64,000 nt of DNA from CAJXSN01 sp947492235 (GCF_042492175.1 NZ_CP170453.1:1302001-1366000), one strand, 5' to 3'; numbered from the stretch's first letter, positions 25,257 to 33,420 are shown. The notes: a model not told the origin generated them from the sequence alone. Made by a program: numbers and translations.

Positions 25257-25274
25257 TAGCCCCCTCGAGGAGAT

Positions 25275-25334
25275 ATGGATTTGACCCGATGGCCGCCCGA
25301 TTGTCTTGGGTGTCAGACACATGATCCTGTTTGA
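25275..25334 (+). CDS. Possible 19-codon leader peptide overlapping the AraC-type gene
   Basis: An ATG at 25275 just after GAGGAG (25267-25272) opens a 19-codon frame. Its stop lies 14 nt inside the regulator gene, whose own ATG at 25321 lacks a clear ribosome binding site. Translational coupling is possible. The 2-nt spacing between the Shine-Dalgarno sequence and the ATG is tight, so the peptide may not be made. Confidence 0.25.
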   Translation: MDLTRWPPDCLGCQTHDPV

Positions 25335-26367
25335 TGCGATATTCCGGTATTCGGGTACTGCACTGCTCATCATCTTGGCGCTTTTGGCCTTTAGACGTGC
25401 CCAGAATTCTCTTCCGCACCTGTTTCTGTGCCTGTCCAGCATCAGCCTGGCAGGCTTGTTCATGGGCTACACGCCTGAAGCACTGACCTTGCCGGACGTT
25501 TTTCTGGTGCCCGCCAGACTTTTGGATGTGCCGCACCTGGTCTTCATCTGGCTGTTCGCTCTGTCCCTTTTCGAAAAGGATTTCAGGGTGCGCCCATGGC
25601 ACTGGCTGGTTGGAACGGTGTTCTGCTTGCCGATTATAATAGCTCGCATTTTTCAATTCACCGAACTGGGGCCCTTCCCCTTGTGGGCTACGGCTTTGTC
25701 GGGCGTGTTGTCGTTTGGTATTGCCTTGCACATGATTGTCACTGTGTTGCTGGGGCGAACAGATGACATGTCGTCTCAGCGCCGAGCAAGCAGGGTCTAT
25801 TTCTCGGCGATGATTGCCTTTGTAATTGTCGCCGCAGCCGCAATAGAGTTGATTCTTGTGGGAGAGTGGGCCGTCTACCTCCGGACGGCGAAAGTGCTGA
25901 CAATCTGGCCTGCGATCGTTTGGACAATGGTGTGGCTGGTCGAGCTAAGACCCGCTGCTTTCGCCTTCGATCCCCCAGCCCGAAAGCGGCTGCATGATCC
26001 GGAAATTGTATCAAGACTGCATGACCAATTGATCACCGAGATGCAGATCAACAAAGCCTATCAAGAACCTGATATTACGATACTGACCCTGGCCAAAAGA
26101 TTAGCGGTAACCCAGCACAGTTTGCGTGAATTCATCAATTCCCGCTTGGGCTTCAAGAATTTTAGTGATTTCATTAACAGCTACCGCATTGAAGCCGTCA
26201 AAAGCGCCCTATCCGATCCAGATCACCAGCATAAATCTGTGTTGCAGATTGCGTTGGACAATGGATTTAGCTCACTCTCGCCATTCAACCGAGCCTTCAA
26301 AAACCAAGTGGGTTTGACGCCCAGAGAGTTCAGAGAAGCACAGCGCGAGCGTCGGGAAGCGCGTTGA
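25321..26367 (+). CDS. Membrane-embedded AraC-family transcriptional regulator
   Basis: A 348-residue protein whose first 215 residues hold about seven hydrophobic helices. A short linker leads to an AraC/XylS DNA-binding domain at the C-terminus. The domain shows I-L-T-L-A-K-R-L-A-V-T-Q-H-S-L-R-E-F-I-N for the first HTH and S-V-L-Q-I-A-L-D-N-G-F-S-S-L-S-P-F-N-R-A-F-K for the second. It probably senses a signal in or across the membrane and acts on the adjacent 21-bp-phased repeats. It shares the AT-richer composition of the S41 gene. Confidence 0.9.
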   Translation: MILFDAIFRYSGTALLIILALLAFRRAQNSLPHLFLCLSSISLAGLFMGYTPEALTLPDVFLVPARLLDVPHLVFIWLFALSLFEKDFRVRPWHWLVGTVFCLPIIIARIFQFTELGPFPLWATALSGVLSFGIALHMIVTVLLGRTDDMSSQRRASRVYFSAMIAFVIVAAAAIELILVGEWAVYLRTAKVLTIWPAIVWTMVWLVELRPAAFAFDPPARKRLHDPEIVSRLHDQLITEMQINKAYQEPDITILTLAKRLAVTQHSLREFINSRLGFKNFSDFINSYRIEAVKSALSDPDHQHKSVLQIALDNGFSSLSPFNRAFKNQVGLTPREFREAQRERREAR

Positions 26368-26371
26368 TAGG

Positions 26372-27076
26372 TCAGCTTTTCTTGCGGAAGCGGAAATACC
26401 AGACCTCGTGCCCGAAGGTGTTGCGGGCCTTGTGTTCGTAGCGGGTTTCGCACCAGCCTGAGGGGCGCTTTTCGAAGCTTTCGCGGTTCTCGGCGACCCA
26501 TTCGAACTGGTCAGTGAAGCGCCGCATTACCATCAGCGCATGGCGCAGATAGATGTCATGATCGGTGCCGAAGCGGAACTCGCCGCCGGGTTTCAGCTTG
26601 TCGGCGATCATCTGTACCGGGCCGTCATTCATCATCCGCCGCTTGGCATGGCGCGCCTTGGGCCATGGGTCGGGATGAAGCAGATAGGCCATGGTCAGCG
26701 CGCCGTCGGGTATGCGGGCAAGCACTTGCAGTGCGTCCCCGTGATGCAAGCGGATATTGGCGAGCGCCTGCGCTTCGATATGGCCCAGAGCCGCTGCGAC
26801 GCCGTTGAGATAGGGCTCGGCACCGATCAGGCCGTGATTGGGCAGCAGATCGGCGCGGTAGGCGAGATGCTCGCCCGCGCCGAAACCGATTTCGAAATGA
26901 AGCGGGCAGTCTTCGCCGAACAATCGCTCGGCGGTCACGGGGCCTTCTTGCGGCACAGCGATCTTGGGCAGCAGGTTTTCGACCAGCTGCGCCTGATGCG
27001 CGCGCAAGGGTTTGCCGATGGACCGGCCATAGAGACGGTTAAGCGTGGTGGGGTCGCCGGGTTTGTGCGCTGTCAT
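26372..27076 (-). CDS. trmB: tRNA (guanine-N7-)-methyltransferase
   Basis: It methylates G46 of tRNA with SAM. The 234-residue protein has the SAM motif E-I-G-F-G-A-G-E-H, then H-G-D-A, the catalytic region L-H-P-D-P-W-P-K-A-R-H-x-K-R-R, and F-G-T-D-H. The ATG at 27076 is preferred: an upstream in-frame extension would start inside the terminator hairpin of ctrA. Stops of this gene and the AraC-type gene converge with 4 bp between them. Confidence 0.95.
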   Translation of the reverse strand: MTAHKPGDPTTLNRLYGRSIGKPLRAHQAQLVENLLPKIAVPQEGPVTAERLFGEDCPLHFEIGFGAGEHLAYRADLLPNHGLIGAEPYLNGVAAALGHIEAQALANIRLHHGDALQVLARIPDGALTMAYLLHPDPWPKARHAKRRMMNDGPVQMIADKLKPGGEFRFGTDHDIYLRHALMVMRRFTDQFEWVAENRESFEKRPSGWCETRYEHKARNTFGHEVWYFRFRKKS

Positions 27077-27093
27077 GCTGGCAAGCGCATAAG

Positions 27094-27127
27094 AAAAAAC
27101 CCTCCGACCGCAAGGCCGAAGGGTTTT
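27094..27127 (-). terminator. Intrinsic terminator after ctrA
   Basis: On the minus strand AAAACCCTTCGGCC pairs with GGTCGGAGGGTTTT (two G-U pairs) around a TTGC loop, and six Ts follow. It lies about 100 bp past the ctrA stop and just before the trmB start. Confidence 0.8.
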
Positions 27128-27229
27128 CCCCGTCATTCGGGTAACGAATGTTTTTATCTCTATTGCATCGCTTACGATGCCAGAGGGCGATAGCTCGCCC
27201 CCGCAGAGGCCTTCAGCCGCGAGCGAATA

Positions 27230-27925
27230 TCACGCAGCCTCGGCTTCTGCTTCCGGATCGCGCAGCACATAGCCGCGGCCCCAGACTGTCTCGATGTAGT
27301 TCTCGCCGCCGCATGCGTGGCTGAGTTTCTTGCGCAGCTTGCAGATGAAGACGTCGATGATTTTCAGTTCCGGCTCGTCCATCCCGCCATACAGGTGGTT
27401 GAGGAACATTTCCTTGGTCAGCGTGGTGCCTTTGCGCAAGCTGAGCAGCTCGAGCATCGCATATTCCTTGCCGGTCAGATGGACGCGGGCGCCGTCGACT
27501 TCGACGGTTTTCGCATCGAGGTTCACGGCCAGCTTGCCGGTGCGGATGATCGACTGGCTGTGGCCCTTCGAACGGCGCACCACAGCGTGGATGCGGGCGA
27601 CCAGCTCTTCGCGGTGGAAGGGCTTGGTCACGTAATCGTCGGCACCGAAGCCGAACGAACGGATCTTGGAATCCATCTCGGCAATACCGGAGAGGATCAG
27701 GACCGGCGTCTGCACCTTGGCGACGCGCAGTTTCTTGAGCACGTCATAGCCGTGCATGTCCGGCAGATTCAGGTCCAGCAGGATGATATCGTAATCATAC
27801 AGCTTGCCGAGGTCCAAACCCTCTTCGCCGAGATCGGTCGAATAGACATTGAAGCCTTCCGTCGTCAGCATCAGCTCGATTGCTTTTGCCGTAGTCGGCT
27901 CGTCTTCGATCAACAGTACGCGCAT
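27230..27925 (-). CDS. ctrA: Cell-cycle master regulator CtrA
   Basis: A 231-residue OmpR-type response regulator, co-linear with Caulobacter CtrA. The acidic pocket is E7-D8, the phosphorylated residue is Asp51 in I-I-L-L-D-L-N-L-P-D-M-H-G, and Lys in Y-V-T-K-P completes the site. The winged helix carries the CtrA-specific I-I-D-V-F-I-C-K-L-R-K-K-L recognition segment. The tail ends E-A-E-A-A, resembling the Ala-Ala ends of ClpXP substrates. In sphingomonads CtrA mainly drives motility and late cell-cycle genes. The upstream region has a CtrA box and paired GANTC sites. Confidence 0.97.
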   Translation of the reverse strand: MRVLLIEDEPTTAKAIELMLTTEGFNVYSTDLGEEGLDLGKLYDYDIILLDLNLPDMHGYDVLKKLRVAKVQTPVLILSGIAEMDSKIRSFGFGADDYVTKPFHREELVARIHAVVRRSKGHSQSIIRTGKLAVNLDAKTVEVDGARVHLTGKEYAMLELLSLRKGTTLTKEMFLNHLYGGMDEPELKIIDVFICKLRKKLSHACGGENYIETVWGRGYVLRDPEAEAEAA

Positions 27926-28037
27926 CGGGTATTCCCCCTGAAACCTGGTAACATGTGTCTTGTGCCCCGAGAGGCCGGTAACCCCCCGTCAAGAGGTGTT
28001 GCCATGGATTAACCACAAAAGGTCTGAATGAAAAAGG

Positions 28038-28072
28038 TTAATATAGCGTAAACCCGCCTGACTCCACGAGTC
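28038..28072 (-). promoter_or_regulatory. ctrA promoter region with CtrA-like box and two GANTC sites
   Basis: Within 35 bp lie a CtrA-like site (TTAA-N7-TAAA, 28038-28052) and two CcrM sites, GACTC (28060-28064) and GAGTC (28068-28072). The GANTC sites fall at the probable -35 position of a promoter whose TATATT -10 overlaps the CtrA box. This parallels GcrA/CcrM and CtrA control of ctrA in Caulobacter. Confidence 0.55.
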
Positions 28073-28137
28073 GCGGGGTGTTGTGCCGGTTAGAGAACGC
28101 GCGTGACGTGCGTCGGCTGTTGAGGTTTTTGTCTCAT

Positions 28138-28245
28138 GCACCCGCATCCGCGGGTGCGTCCTCGGGGCTGTTCCTTCGCTGCGCTACGGGCCCCTGCGGG
28201 CGGCCGGTCGGCCTTTGTCGGTCGCTGGTCGCGACCGAGATAATT
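28138..28245 (+). repeat. Three-hairpin intergenic repeat, copy 2
   Basis: The layout matches 17245-17353: GCACCCGC with GCGGGTGC around an ATCC loop, GTCCTCGG-GCTGTTCCT, the same GGCC-GGTC-GGCC core (28202-28213), and TCGGTCGC with GCGACCGA (28218-28238) before a TAATT tail. Stem sequences differ between copies but still pair. Confidence 0.75.
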
Positions 28246-28360
28246 CCCAGCCTATGGTGGTCGGCGATGTTTTCGTCGCCCTAGGCGACGACAGCGCGCG
28301 ACCGCGCGCCGCCGCCCCTGCGGCGTAGCAAGGGGTGCGGATGCACCCCGCCCGCAGGGC
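28246..28360. repeat. Palindrome-rich spacer 3' of rpoN
   Basis: This completes the 435-bp gap between rpoN and ctrA. It holds further GC-rich hairpins, including GGGGTGC with GCACCCC around a GGAT loop (28332-28349). That loop is ATCC on the other strand, like the outer hairpin of the neighbouring repeat but inverted. I see no credible gene here. Confidence 0.55.
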
Positions 28361-29827
28361 CTAAGACAAAGAAGCCAGCTTCTTCGCCCGCCGCCGCTGC
28401 ACGCTGCTCCCGATGCCCATCGCTTCGCGATATTTCGCCACTGTGCGCCGTGCGATGTCGAAACCTTCGCCTTTCAGCAGCTCGACCAGCTTGTCGTCCG
28501 ACAGGATCTTCTTTGGCTCCTCGGCATCGGTCAGCGCCTTGATGCGGGCCTTCACCGCCTCGCTCGAGGCGCCTTCGCCCTCGCTATTGGTAACGCCGCT
28601 GGTGAAGAAATATTTCAGCTCGAACGTGCCGCGCGCGGTGCTGATATATTTGTTGCTGGTCACCCGGCTAACCGTGCTTTCGTGCATTTCGATCTCTTCG
28701 GCCACTTCGCGCAAGGTGAGCGGTTTGAGTTTCGAAACACCCTCTTTAAAAAAGCCTGCCTGCTGCTTAACGATTTCGGCGGAGACGGCGAGAATGGTCT
28801 TCTGCCGCTGATCGAGCGCATTGATCAGCCAGCGGGCGTCGGCCAGTTTCTCCTTGAGCCACGACTGGCTGGCCTTGTCGGTGCAGCCGCCTTCCAGTTC
28901 CAAAGCGTATTCGCGGTTGACCACCAGACGCGGCAGCGTGGCGGGGTTAAGGGTGATCTTCCAGCCTCCATCCCCGCTGCCTTCCGCGCCGCCTTCCTCC
29001 AGCAATATATCGGGGACAACCGCGCTGGCCGTGCTGCTGCCGAAAGCGAGGCCGGGCTTGGGATCATATTGCCGCAGCTCGTTGAGCATATCGGCGAAAT
29101 CTTCGTCATCGACATCGCACATGCGGCGCAGGCGGGGCAGTTCGCCCTTGGCCAGAAGATCGAGATTGTCGATCAGCTTGGCCATGCAGGGGTCATACCG
29201 GTCCGCTTCCTTGGCCTGCAAGGCAAGGCATTCGGCGAGGCTCCTCGCGCCCACGCCTGTGGGGTCAAGCGACTGGACGACATACAGCGCGTCCTCCAGA
29301 TCATCGATACTCGCGCCCAGTTCATGCGCCACTGTGCGCAGATCGGCAGGCAGATAACCGGCGTCGTCCATCTGCCCGATCAGATGGCGGGCGATCAGCT
29401 CCTCGCGCGGATTGGCGGCGATGCTGCCGACCTGCTCCAGCAAGTGGTCGGCCAGCGATAGATCGGCGCTGGCCCGTTCCTCGAACGGGGCTGCATCATC
29501 GGCCACCGATGCCGCTCCGCCGCTGCCCCACTCGCCGTCACCGGTATCGCGGTCCCGGTCCAGCGCATTGGTGTTGATGTCGAGCGCTTCATCGCCGGAG
29601 CTGGCATCGGAAGATGTTTCGACCGGTTCCGGCGCATCGGGAGTGTCGTCGCCCTTCTCCCGCGTAACCTCGCCCGCTTCCAGCAGCGGGTTCTCTTCCA
29701 GCGCCTCGGCAACGAAGGTTTCGATTTCCAGATTGGACGCGGCCAGCAGACGGATCGCCTGCTGCAATTGCGGCGTCATCACCAGCGATTGCGATTGCCT
29801 GAGATCGAGGCGGGGGCCGAGTGCCAT
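28361..29827 (-). CDS. rpoN: RNA polymerase sigma-54 factor
   Basis: A 488-residue RpoN that directs polymerase to -24/-12 promoters opened by bacterial enhancer-binding proteins. The Gln- and Leu-rich region I is at the start (L-R-Q-S-Q-S-L-V-M-T-P-Q-L-Q-Q-A-I near residues 8-25), with an acidic region II at about 45-110. The RpoN box A-R-R-T-V-A-K-Y-R-E lies near residue 460. It follows lptB on the same strand across a 142-bp spacer with a 30-bp palindrome. rpoN after lptB is a common proteobacterial order. Confidence 0.96.
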   Translation of the reverse strand: MALGPRLDLRQSQSLVMTPQLQQAIRLLAASNLEIETFVAEALEENPLLEAGEVTREKGDDTPDAPEPVETSSDASSGDEALDINTNALDRDRDTGDGEWGSGGAASVADDAAPFEERASADLSLADHLLEQVGSIAANPREELIARHLIGQMDDAGYLPADLRTVAHELGASIDDLEDALYVVQSLDPTGVGARSLAECLALQAKEADRYDPCMAKLIDNLDLLAKGELPRLRRMCDVDDEDFADMLNELRQYDPKPGLAFGSSTASAVVPDILLEEGGAEGSGDGGWKITLNPATLPRLVVNREYALELEGGCTDKASQSWLKEKLADARWLINALDQRQKTILAVSAEIVKQQAGFFKEGVSKLKPLTLREVAEEIEMHESTVSRVTSNKYISTARGTFELKYFFTSGVTNSEGEGASSEAVKARIKALTDAEEPKKILSDDKLVELLKGEGFDIARRTVAKYREAMGIGSSVQRRRAKKLASLS

Positions 29828-29856
29828 TATGCTTGCTCGCTAACGCTCGGACGGGT

Positions 29857-29932
29857 CCAGCCCGCTCCCCCACCCAGCCACCCGATCATGGTCCGATACG
29901 GTATCGGGTGGCTGGGTGGGGGAGCGGGCTGG
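29857..29932. repeat. 30-bp perfect inverted repeat with 16-nt loop
   Basis: The arms 29857-29886 and 29903-29932 are perfectly complementary over 30 bp. The loop region contains a second perfect palindrome, CCGATAC-G-GTATCGG (29893-29907). It lies between lptB and rpoN, both on the minus strand. There is no T-tract, so it is not a standard terminator. Confidence 0.85.
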
Positions 29933-29969
29933 CACCGGGCACCAGCCTTCAGGCTGGAGAAGAAATCCA

Positions 29970-30782
29970 TCACAATTCGAAATTCTCGCCGAGATACAGG
30001 CGCTTCACATTTTCATCGGCGACCAGTTCCTGCGGCGTTCCGGCGAACAGCACCTGTCCGCCATAGATGATGCAAGCGCGGTCGACGATTTCCAGCGTCT
30101 CGCGGACATTGTGATCGGTGATCAGCACGCCGATGCCGCGCGTTTTCAGATCGGCGACCAGATCGCGGATATCGCTGATCGAGAGCGGATCAATGCCAGC
30201 GAACGGCTCGTCCAGCAGCATGATCGAAGGCTTTGCCGCCAGCGCGCGGGCGATCTCGCAGCGGCGGCGTTCCCCGCCTGACAGTGCCATGGCGGGCGAT
30301 GAGCGCAGCCGTGTAAGGCCAAACTCGTCGAGCAGGCGCTCAAGCTCGGCGGCACGTGTCTGTTTGTCGGGCTCCGCCATTTCGAGCACCGAATTGATGT
30401 TCTGCTCCACCGTCATCCCGCGAAAGATGCTGGTTTCCTGCGGCAGATAGCCCAGACCCAGGATCGCGCGGCGATACATCGGCAGGTTGGTCACATCCTC
30501 CCCGTCCATCAGGATGCGCCCGGCATCGGGGCGGACCAGACCCATGATCGAATAGAAACACGTCGTCTTGCCCGCGCCATTGGGGCCGAGCAGGCCGAGC
30601 ACCTCGCCCTTACCGACCGAGAGCGAGATATCGCTGAGCACCGCACGCTTGTCGTAAGCCTTGGCAATCGAGACGACTTCCAGCCCGCCCTGCGGGATCG
30701 GCGGAGCAGCCCCGCGTTCCAGCCGGGCGTCGTCCTGCATGGCGCTTTCGTTAACTGCGGGGCCTGTTTCGGTCGTGCTCAT
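29970..30782 (-). CDS. lptB: LPS export ABC transporter ATP-binding protein LptB
   Basis: The ATPase of the LptB2FG machine that extracts lipid-linked outer-leaflet glycolipid from the inner membrane. The 270 residues have Walker A G-P-N-G-A-G-K-T (66-73), Q-loop P-Q-E, an L-S-G-G-E-R-R-R signature, Walker B L-L-L-D-E-P-F-A-G-I-D and the switch D-H-N-V-R-E-T. The N-terminal 30 residues are an extra disordered tail. The ATG at 30782 is chosen, and a later start would also keep the domain. Confidence 0.94.
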   Translation of the reverse strand: MSTTETGPAVNESAMQDDARLERGAAPPIPQGGLEVVSIAKAYDKRAVLSDISLSVGKGEVLGLLGPNGAGKTTCFYSIMGLVRPDAGRILMDGEDVTNLPMYRRAILGLGYLPQETSIFRGMTVEQNINSVLEMAEPDKQTRAAELERLLDEFGLTRLRSSPAMALSGGERRRCEIARALAAKPSIMLLDEPFAGIDPLSISDIRDLVADLKTRGIGVLITDHNVRETLEIVDRACIIYGGQVLFAGTPQELVADENVKRLYLGENFEL

Positions 30783-30922
30783 GGTTACGTCGTTTAGCAG
30801 CGCTGGGCTGTCGCAAAACCCCCGTTTGTCGAAAATTGGCAGGCTTTGTGCATGGTGCATCCTCAAAGCCGCTGTGACAATTGCGCATGGCCGCAACTAT
30901 CTTGCGAAATCCTTACCCGCTC

Positions 30923-30951
30923 TTGATCTAAACCCCCGCCTTTGGGATAGG
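30923..30951 (+). promoter_or_regulatory. Promoter candidate
   Basis: TTGATC and GATAGG are separated by 17 bp, about 34 bp before the start of the 131-residue membrane protein gene. The -10 is weak, but the position fits. Confidence 0.35.
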
Positions 30952-30984
30952 TTGGTCCGAGAGAGAACATGGGGAGAGAGTCGA

Positions 30985-31380
30985 ATGGCAAAGGCTATCG
31001 ACGATAATGGTCGCACCGCCGCGGCGGATTCCGGCGTTTCGGCACAGGCCGGTGGCCGTGACTGGCGCAAATCGATGAGCGATAATGTCGCCTACGCATT
31101 GCTGATGTACACCGGCCTGCAGATTTTCGTGACTGTTGGTGCCTTGAAAGAAGGCACATCGACGATCCTGCCCTATCTTGCATTGGTTGTTCTGGTGGCC
31201 GCGATTATCCCGGCCTGCCGCGCGTTCGAGGCACGGTGGAAATACCGCAGCGATGCCGAAGCGGCGGACCCTGCCCTTTCCGGCGAGTTCCGCCGCGACC
31301 AGTTGTTTCTGTGGGTTCTGGCCATCGGGCTGCCCTTCCTCCTGACCGGTCTGTTCAAGGCGTTTCTTGCGGTCGGCTGA
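30985..31380 (+). CDS. Hypothetical three-span membrane protein
   Basis: This 131-residue protein has a hydrophilic N-terminus (1-28) and about three hydrophobic segments (about 32-50, 56-75 and 105-128), with a basic stretch between the second and third. GGGGAGAGAG just before the ATG at 30985 supports this start. No family is recognised. It precedes the mechanosensitive channel gene by 43 bp. Confidence 0.7.
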   Translation: MAKAIDDNGRTAAADSGVSAQAGGRDWRKSMSDNVAYALLMYTGLQIFVTVGALKEGTSTILPYLALVVLVAAIIPACRAFEARWKYRSDAEAADPALSGEFRRDQLFLWVLAIGLPFLLTGLFKAFLAVG

Positions 31381-31403
31381 CGGTTTCGGGAACTGACTGC
31401 CCG

Positions 31404-31424
31404 TCCCGCTCGCTTTGAGCGGGA
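31404..31424 (+). promoter_or_regulatory. Hairpin reaching the channel gene start codon
   Basis: TCCCGCTC and GAGCGGGA form a perfect 8-bp stem around GCTTT. The right arm ends at the A of the ATG at 31424 and covers its ribosome binding region, so it may limit initiation. Confidence 0.4.
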
Positions 31425-32830
31425 TGAGAGATAATTTTTCCAGCTTTTTGAAGCATGTCGCGGCTGCGTTTCTGCTTCTCGTCAGCGCGCCGTTGGCTGC
31501 CCTGCCTATGGGCGCACCGGAGGAGGCCGCCGGGGAAGCCGCGTCTGCCGTGGCCGGAGACATCGCTGCGCCGCCCGAGGAGGGCACAGACATTGCGGTC
31601 AAAAACCGCATAGCCAATATTTTCGATGAGCTGCCCAGCCTGGCGGGCGTGGGATATGACGTGCAGGCAGGGGTCGTCACCCTGTCGGGCCAGGCCCCCG
31701 ATGCCGAGGCTATCCAGCGGGCCGAAAATCTCGCCATGCGCATCGACGGTGTGGTGACGGTTCGCAACGAAATCGAGCGATCCGCCACCGTCACTGACGG
31801 GATCGGCGTGCTCGACGGGCTGGCCGACAAGGCGAAGCGCTGGATGGAGATGCTCCCGCTGATCGGACTGGCCGCACTGGTCGGGCTGCTGATTGCGCTG
31901 GCAGGATACGCCATCGCCGGGTTCCGCCCGCTCTGGAACCGGATCGCGCCCAACGGCTTTCTTGCGGAGCTGATTGCCAGCGCCATCCGGTTTATCTTTG
32001 CGGTTCTCGGCATCGTGGTGGCGCTCGATATCATCGGAGCGGGCGCATTACTGGGCGCGGTGCTCGGCGGTGCCGGCGTGGTCGGCATCGCGCTGGGCTT
32101 TGCCATGCGTGATACGATCGAGAATTATGTCGCCTCGCTGATGCTCAGCCTGCGCCAGCCGTTCCGGGCGAACGACCATGTGATGATCGACGACAAGGAA
32201 GGGCGGATTATCCGCCTGACCAGCCGCGCCACCATCATGATGACGCTGGACGGCAATCATTTGCGCATTCCCAACGGGCAGGTGTTCCGCGCGATCATCC
32301 TCAACTTCACGACCAATCCGCAGCGCCGGTTCGAATTCGATCTGGGCGTCGATGCGGATGACGACGCGCAGGCGGCCCGCCGTCTGGGGCGCGAAACCTT
32401 GCAGGCATTGCCCTTCGTCCTGGACCACCCGCCAGCCGAGGCGCGGATTGTCGAAGTGGGCGATTCCAACGTGCTGATCCGCTTCATGGGCTGGGTCGAT
32501 CAGCGTGAAGCCGATTTTATCAAAGCCCAGAGCCGCGCCATCCCGGCGGTGAAGGTGGCACTGGAAGATGCTGGCTTTGGCCTGCCTGAACCGATCTACC
32601 GCCTGCGCTTCGACCCGCGCACCACGCCCCTGCCTTTCAGCAATATCAAAAGTGACGGAAGCCAGAAACCGGACGCACCGTCAAAACCGTCAACCCGGCC
32701 CGCTACTTCCAGCGATCCTGCGGATGACGATGTGCGCCCAAGCGACGAGATTGCCGAGATGGTCGAGGCTGAACGAGCCGGTCCGTCGCAGGAAGCCGAT
32801 CTGCTCGATGCCGAGCGCCCGACCGAATAG
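31424..32830 (+). CDS. MscS-family mechanosensitive channel with N-terminal BON domain
   Basis: A 468-residue channel. A signal or anchor segment (about 8-27) leads to a periplasmic BON domain (about 55-115, G-V-x-Y-x-V-x-x-G-V-V-T-L-S-G). Two to three transmembrane helices follow, with the MscS pore helix rich in Gly and Ala (G-A-L-L-G-A-V-L-G-G-A-G-V-V-G-I-A-L-G-F-A). The beta domain shows G-R-I-I-R-L-T-S-R-A-T and I-P-N-G. The C-terminal 70 residues are acidic and disordered. The ATG at 31424 is chosen over a TTG at 31415. Confidence 0.9.
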   Translation: MRDNFSSFLKHVAAAFLLLVSAPLAALPMGAPEEAAGEAASAVAGDIAAPPEEGTDIAVKNRIANIFDELPSLAGVGYDVQAGVVTLSGQAPDAEAIQRAENLAMRIDGVVTVRNEIERSATVTDGIGVLDGLADKAKRWMEMLPLIGLAALVGLLIALAGYAIAGFRPLWNRIAPNGFLAELIASAIRFIFAVLGIVVALDIIGAGALLGAVLGGAGVVGIALGFAMRDTIENYVASLMLSLRQPFRANDHVMIDDKEGRIIRLTSRATIMMTLDGNHLRIPNGQVFRAIILNFTTNPQRRFEFDLGVDADDDAQAARRLGRETLQALPFVLDHPPAEARIVEVGDSNVLIRFMGWVDQREADFIKAQSRAIPAVKVALEDAGFGLPEPIYRLRFDPRTTPLPFSNIKSDGSQKPDAPSKPSTRPATSSDPADDDVRPSDEIAEMVEAERAGPSQEADLLDAERPTE

Positions 32831-33364
32831 CTAGCCTTTGCTCTTCGCCAACTTGATCGCATCGAGCACGACCTGTCGCGCTTCCTCTGCATCACCCCAT
32901 TTGCCGATCCGGACCCATTTTTCGGCTTCCAGATCCTTGTAGTGGGTGAAGAAGTGCTCGATCTGCTGGAAGATGATCGAGGGTAGATCCTTGGTCTCGC
33001 CGACATCCGAATAATACGGGAAGGTCGTGTCGACCGGCACGCAGATCAGCTTCTCGTCGCCGCCATGCTCGTCTTCGAGGTTGAGCACGCCGATGGGCCG
33101 GGCGCGCACGACGCAGCCGGCCATGAACGGGCTGCGCGCGATGACCAGCGCATCCAGCGGATCGCCATCCGGGCTCAGCGTGTGGGGGACAAAGCCGTAA
33201 TTGGCGGGATAGCGCATCGGTGTGTGCAGGATGCGGTCGACGAACAAGGCGCCCGATTCCTTGTCGAACTCGTACTTCACCGGCTCGCCGCCAGTGGGCA
33301 CTTCGATGATGACATTCAGGTCATGGGGCGGATTGGTTCCGGTCGGGATCTTGTCGATGCGCAT
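32831..33364 (-). CDS. ppa: Inorganic pyrophosphatase
   Basis: A soluble family I pyrophosphatase of 177 residues that pulls biosynthetic reactions by hydrolysing PPi. Conserved metal-site motifs are E-V-P in the N-terminal I-I-E-V-P-T-G, K-Y-E-F-D-K, Y-P-A-N-Y-G-F-V-P and D-G-D-P-L-D-A-L-V. The ATG at 33364 gives the family N-terminus M-R-I-D-K-I-P. An ATG at 33388 would add eight residues. Its upstream region is the inverted-repeat element at 33421-33592. Confidence 0.95.
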   Translation of the reverse strand: MRIDKIPTGTNPPHDLNVIIEVPTGGEPVKYEFDKESGALFVDRILHTPMRYPANYGFVPHTLSPDGDPLDALVIARSPFMAGCVVRARPIGVLNLEDEHGGDEKLICVPVDTTFPYYSDVGETKDLPSIIFQQIEHFFTHYKDLEAEKWVRIGKWGDAEEARQVVLDAIKLAKSKG

Positions 33365-33420
33365 AATGGTGCGCGCTTTAGTCGGCATTGTGCAGGTGCG
33401 AAAGGGAATTCTCGGCTTTT

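Noticed and set aside
28078..28284. A short plus-strand frame in the ctrA-rpoN spacer
   Set aside because: It lies inside the three-hairpin repeat and its sequence follows the repeat, so it is better explained as non-coding.
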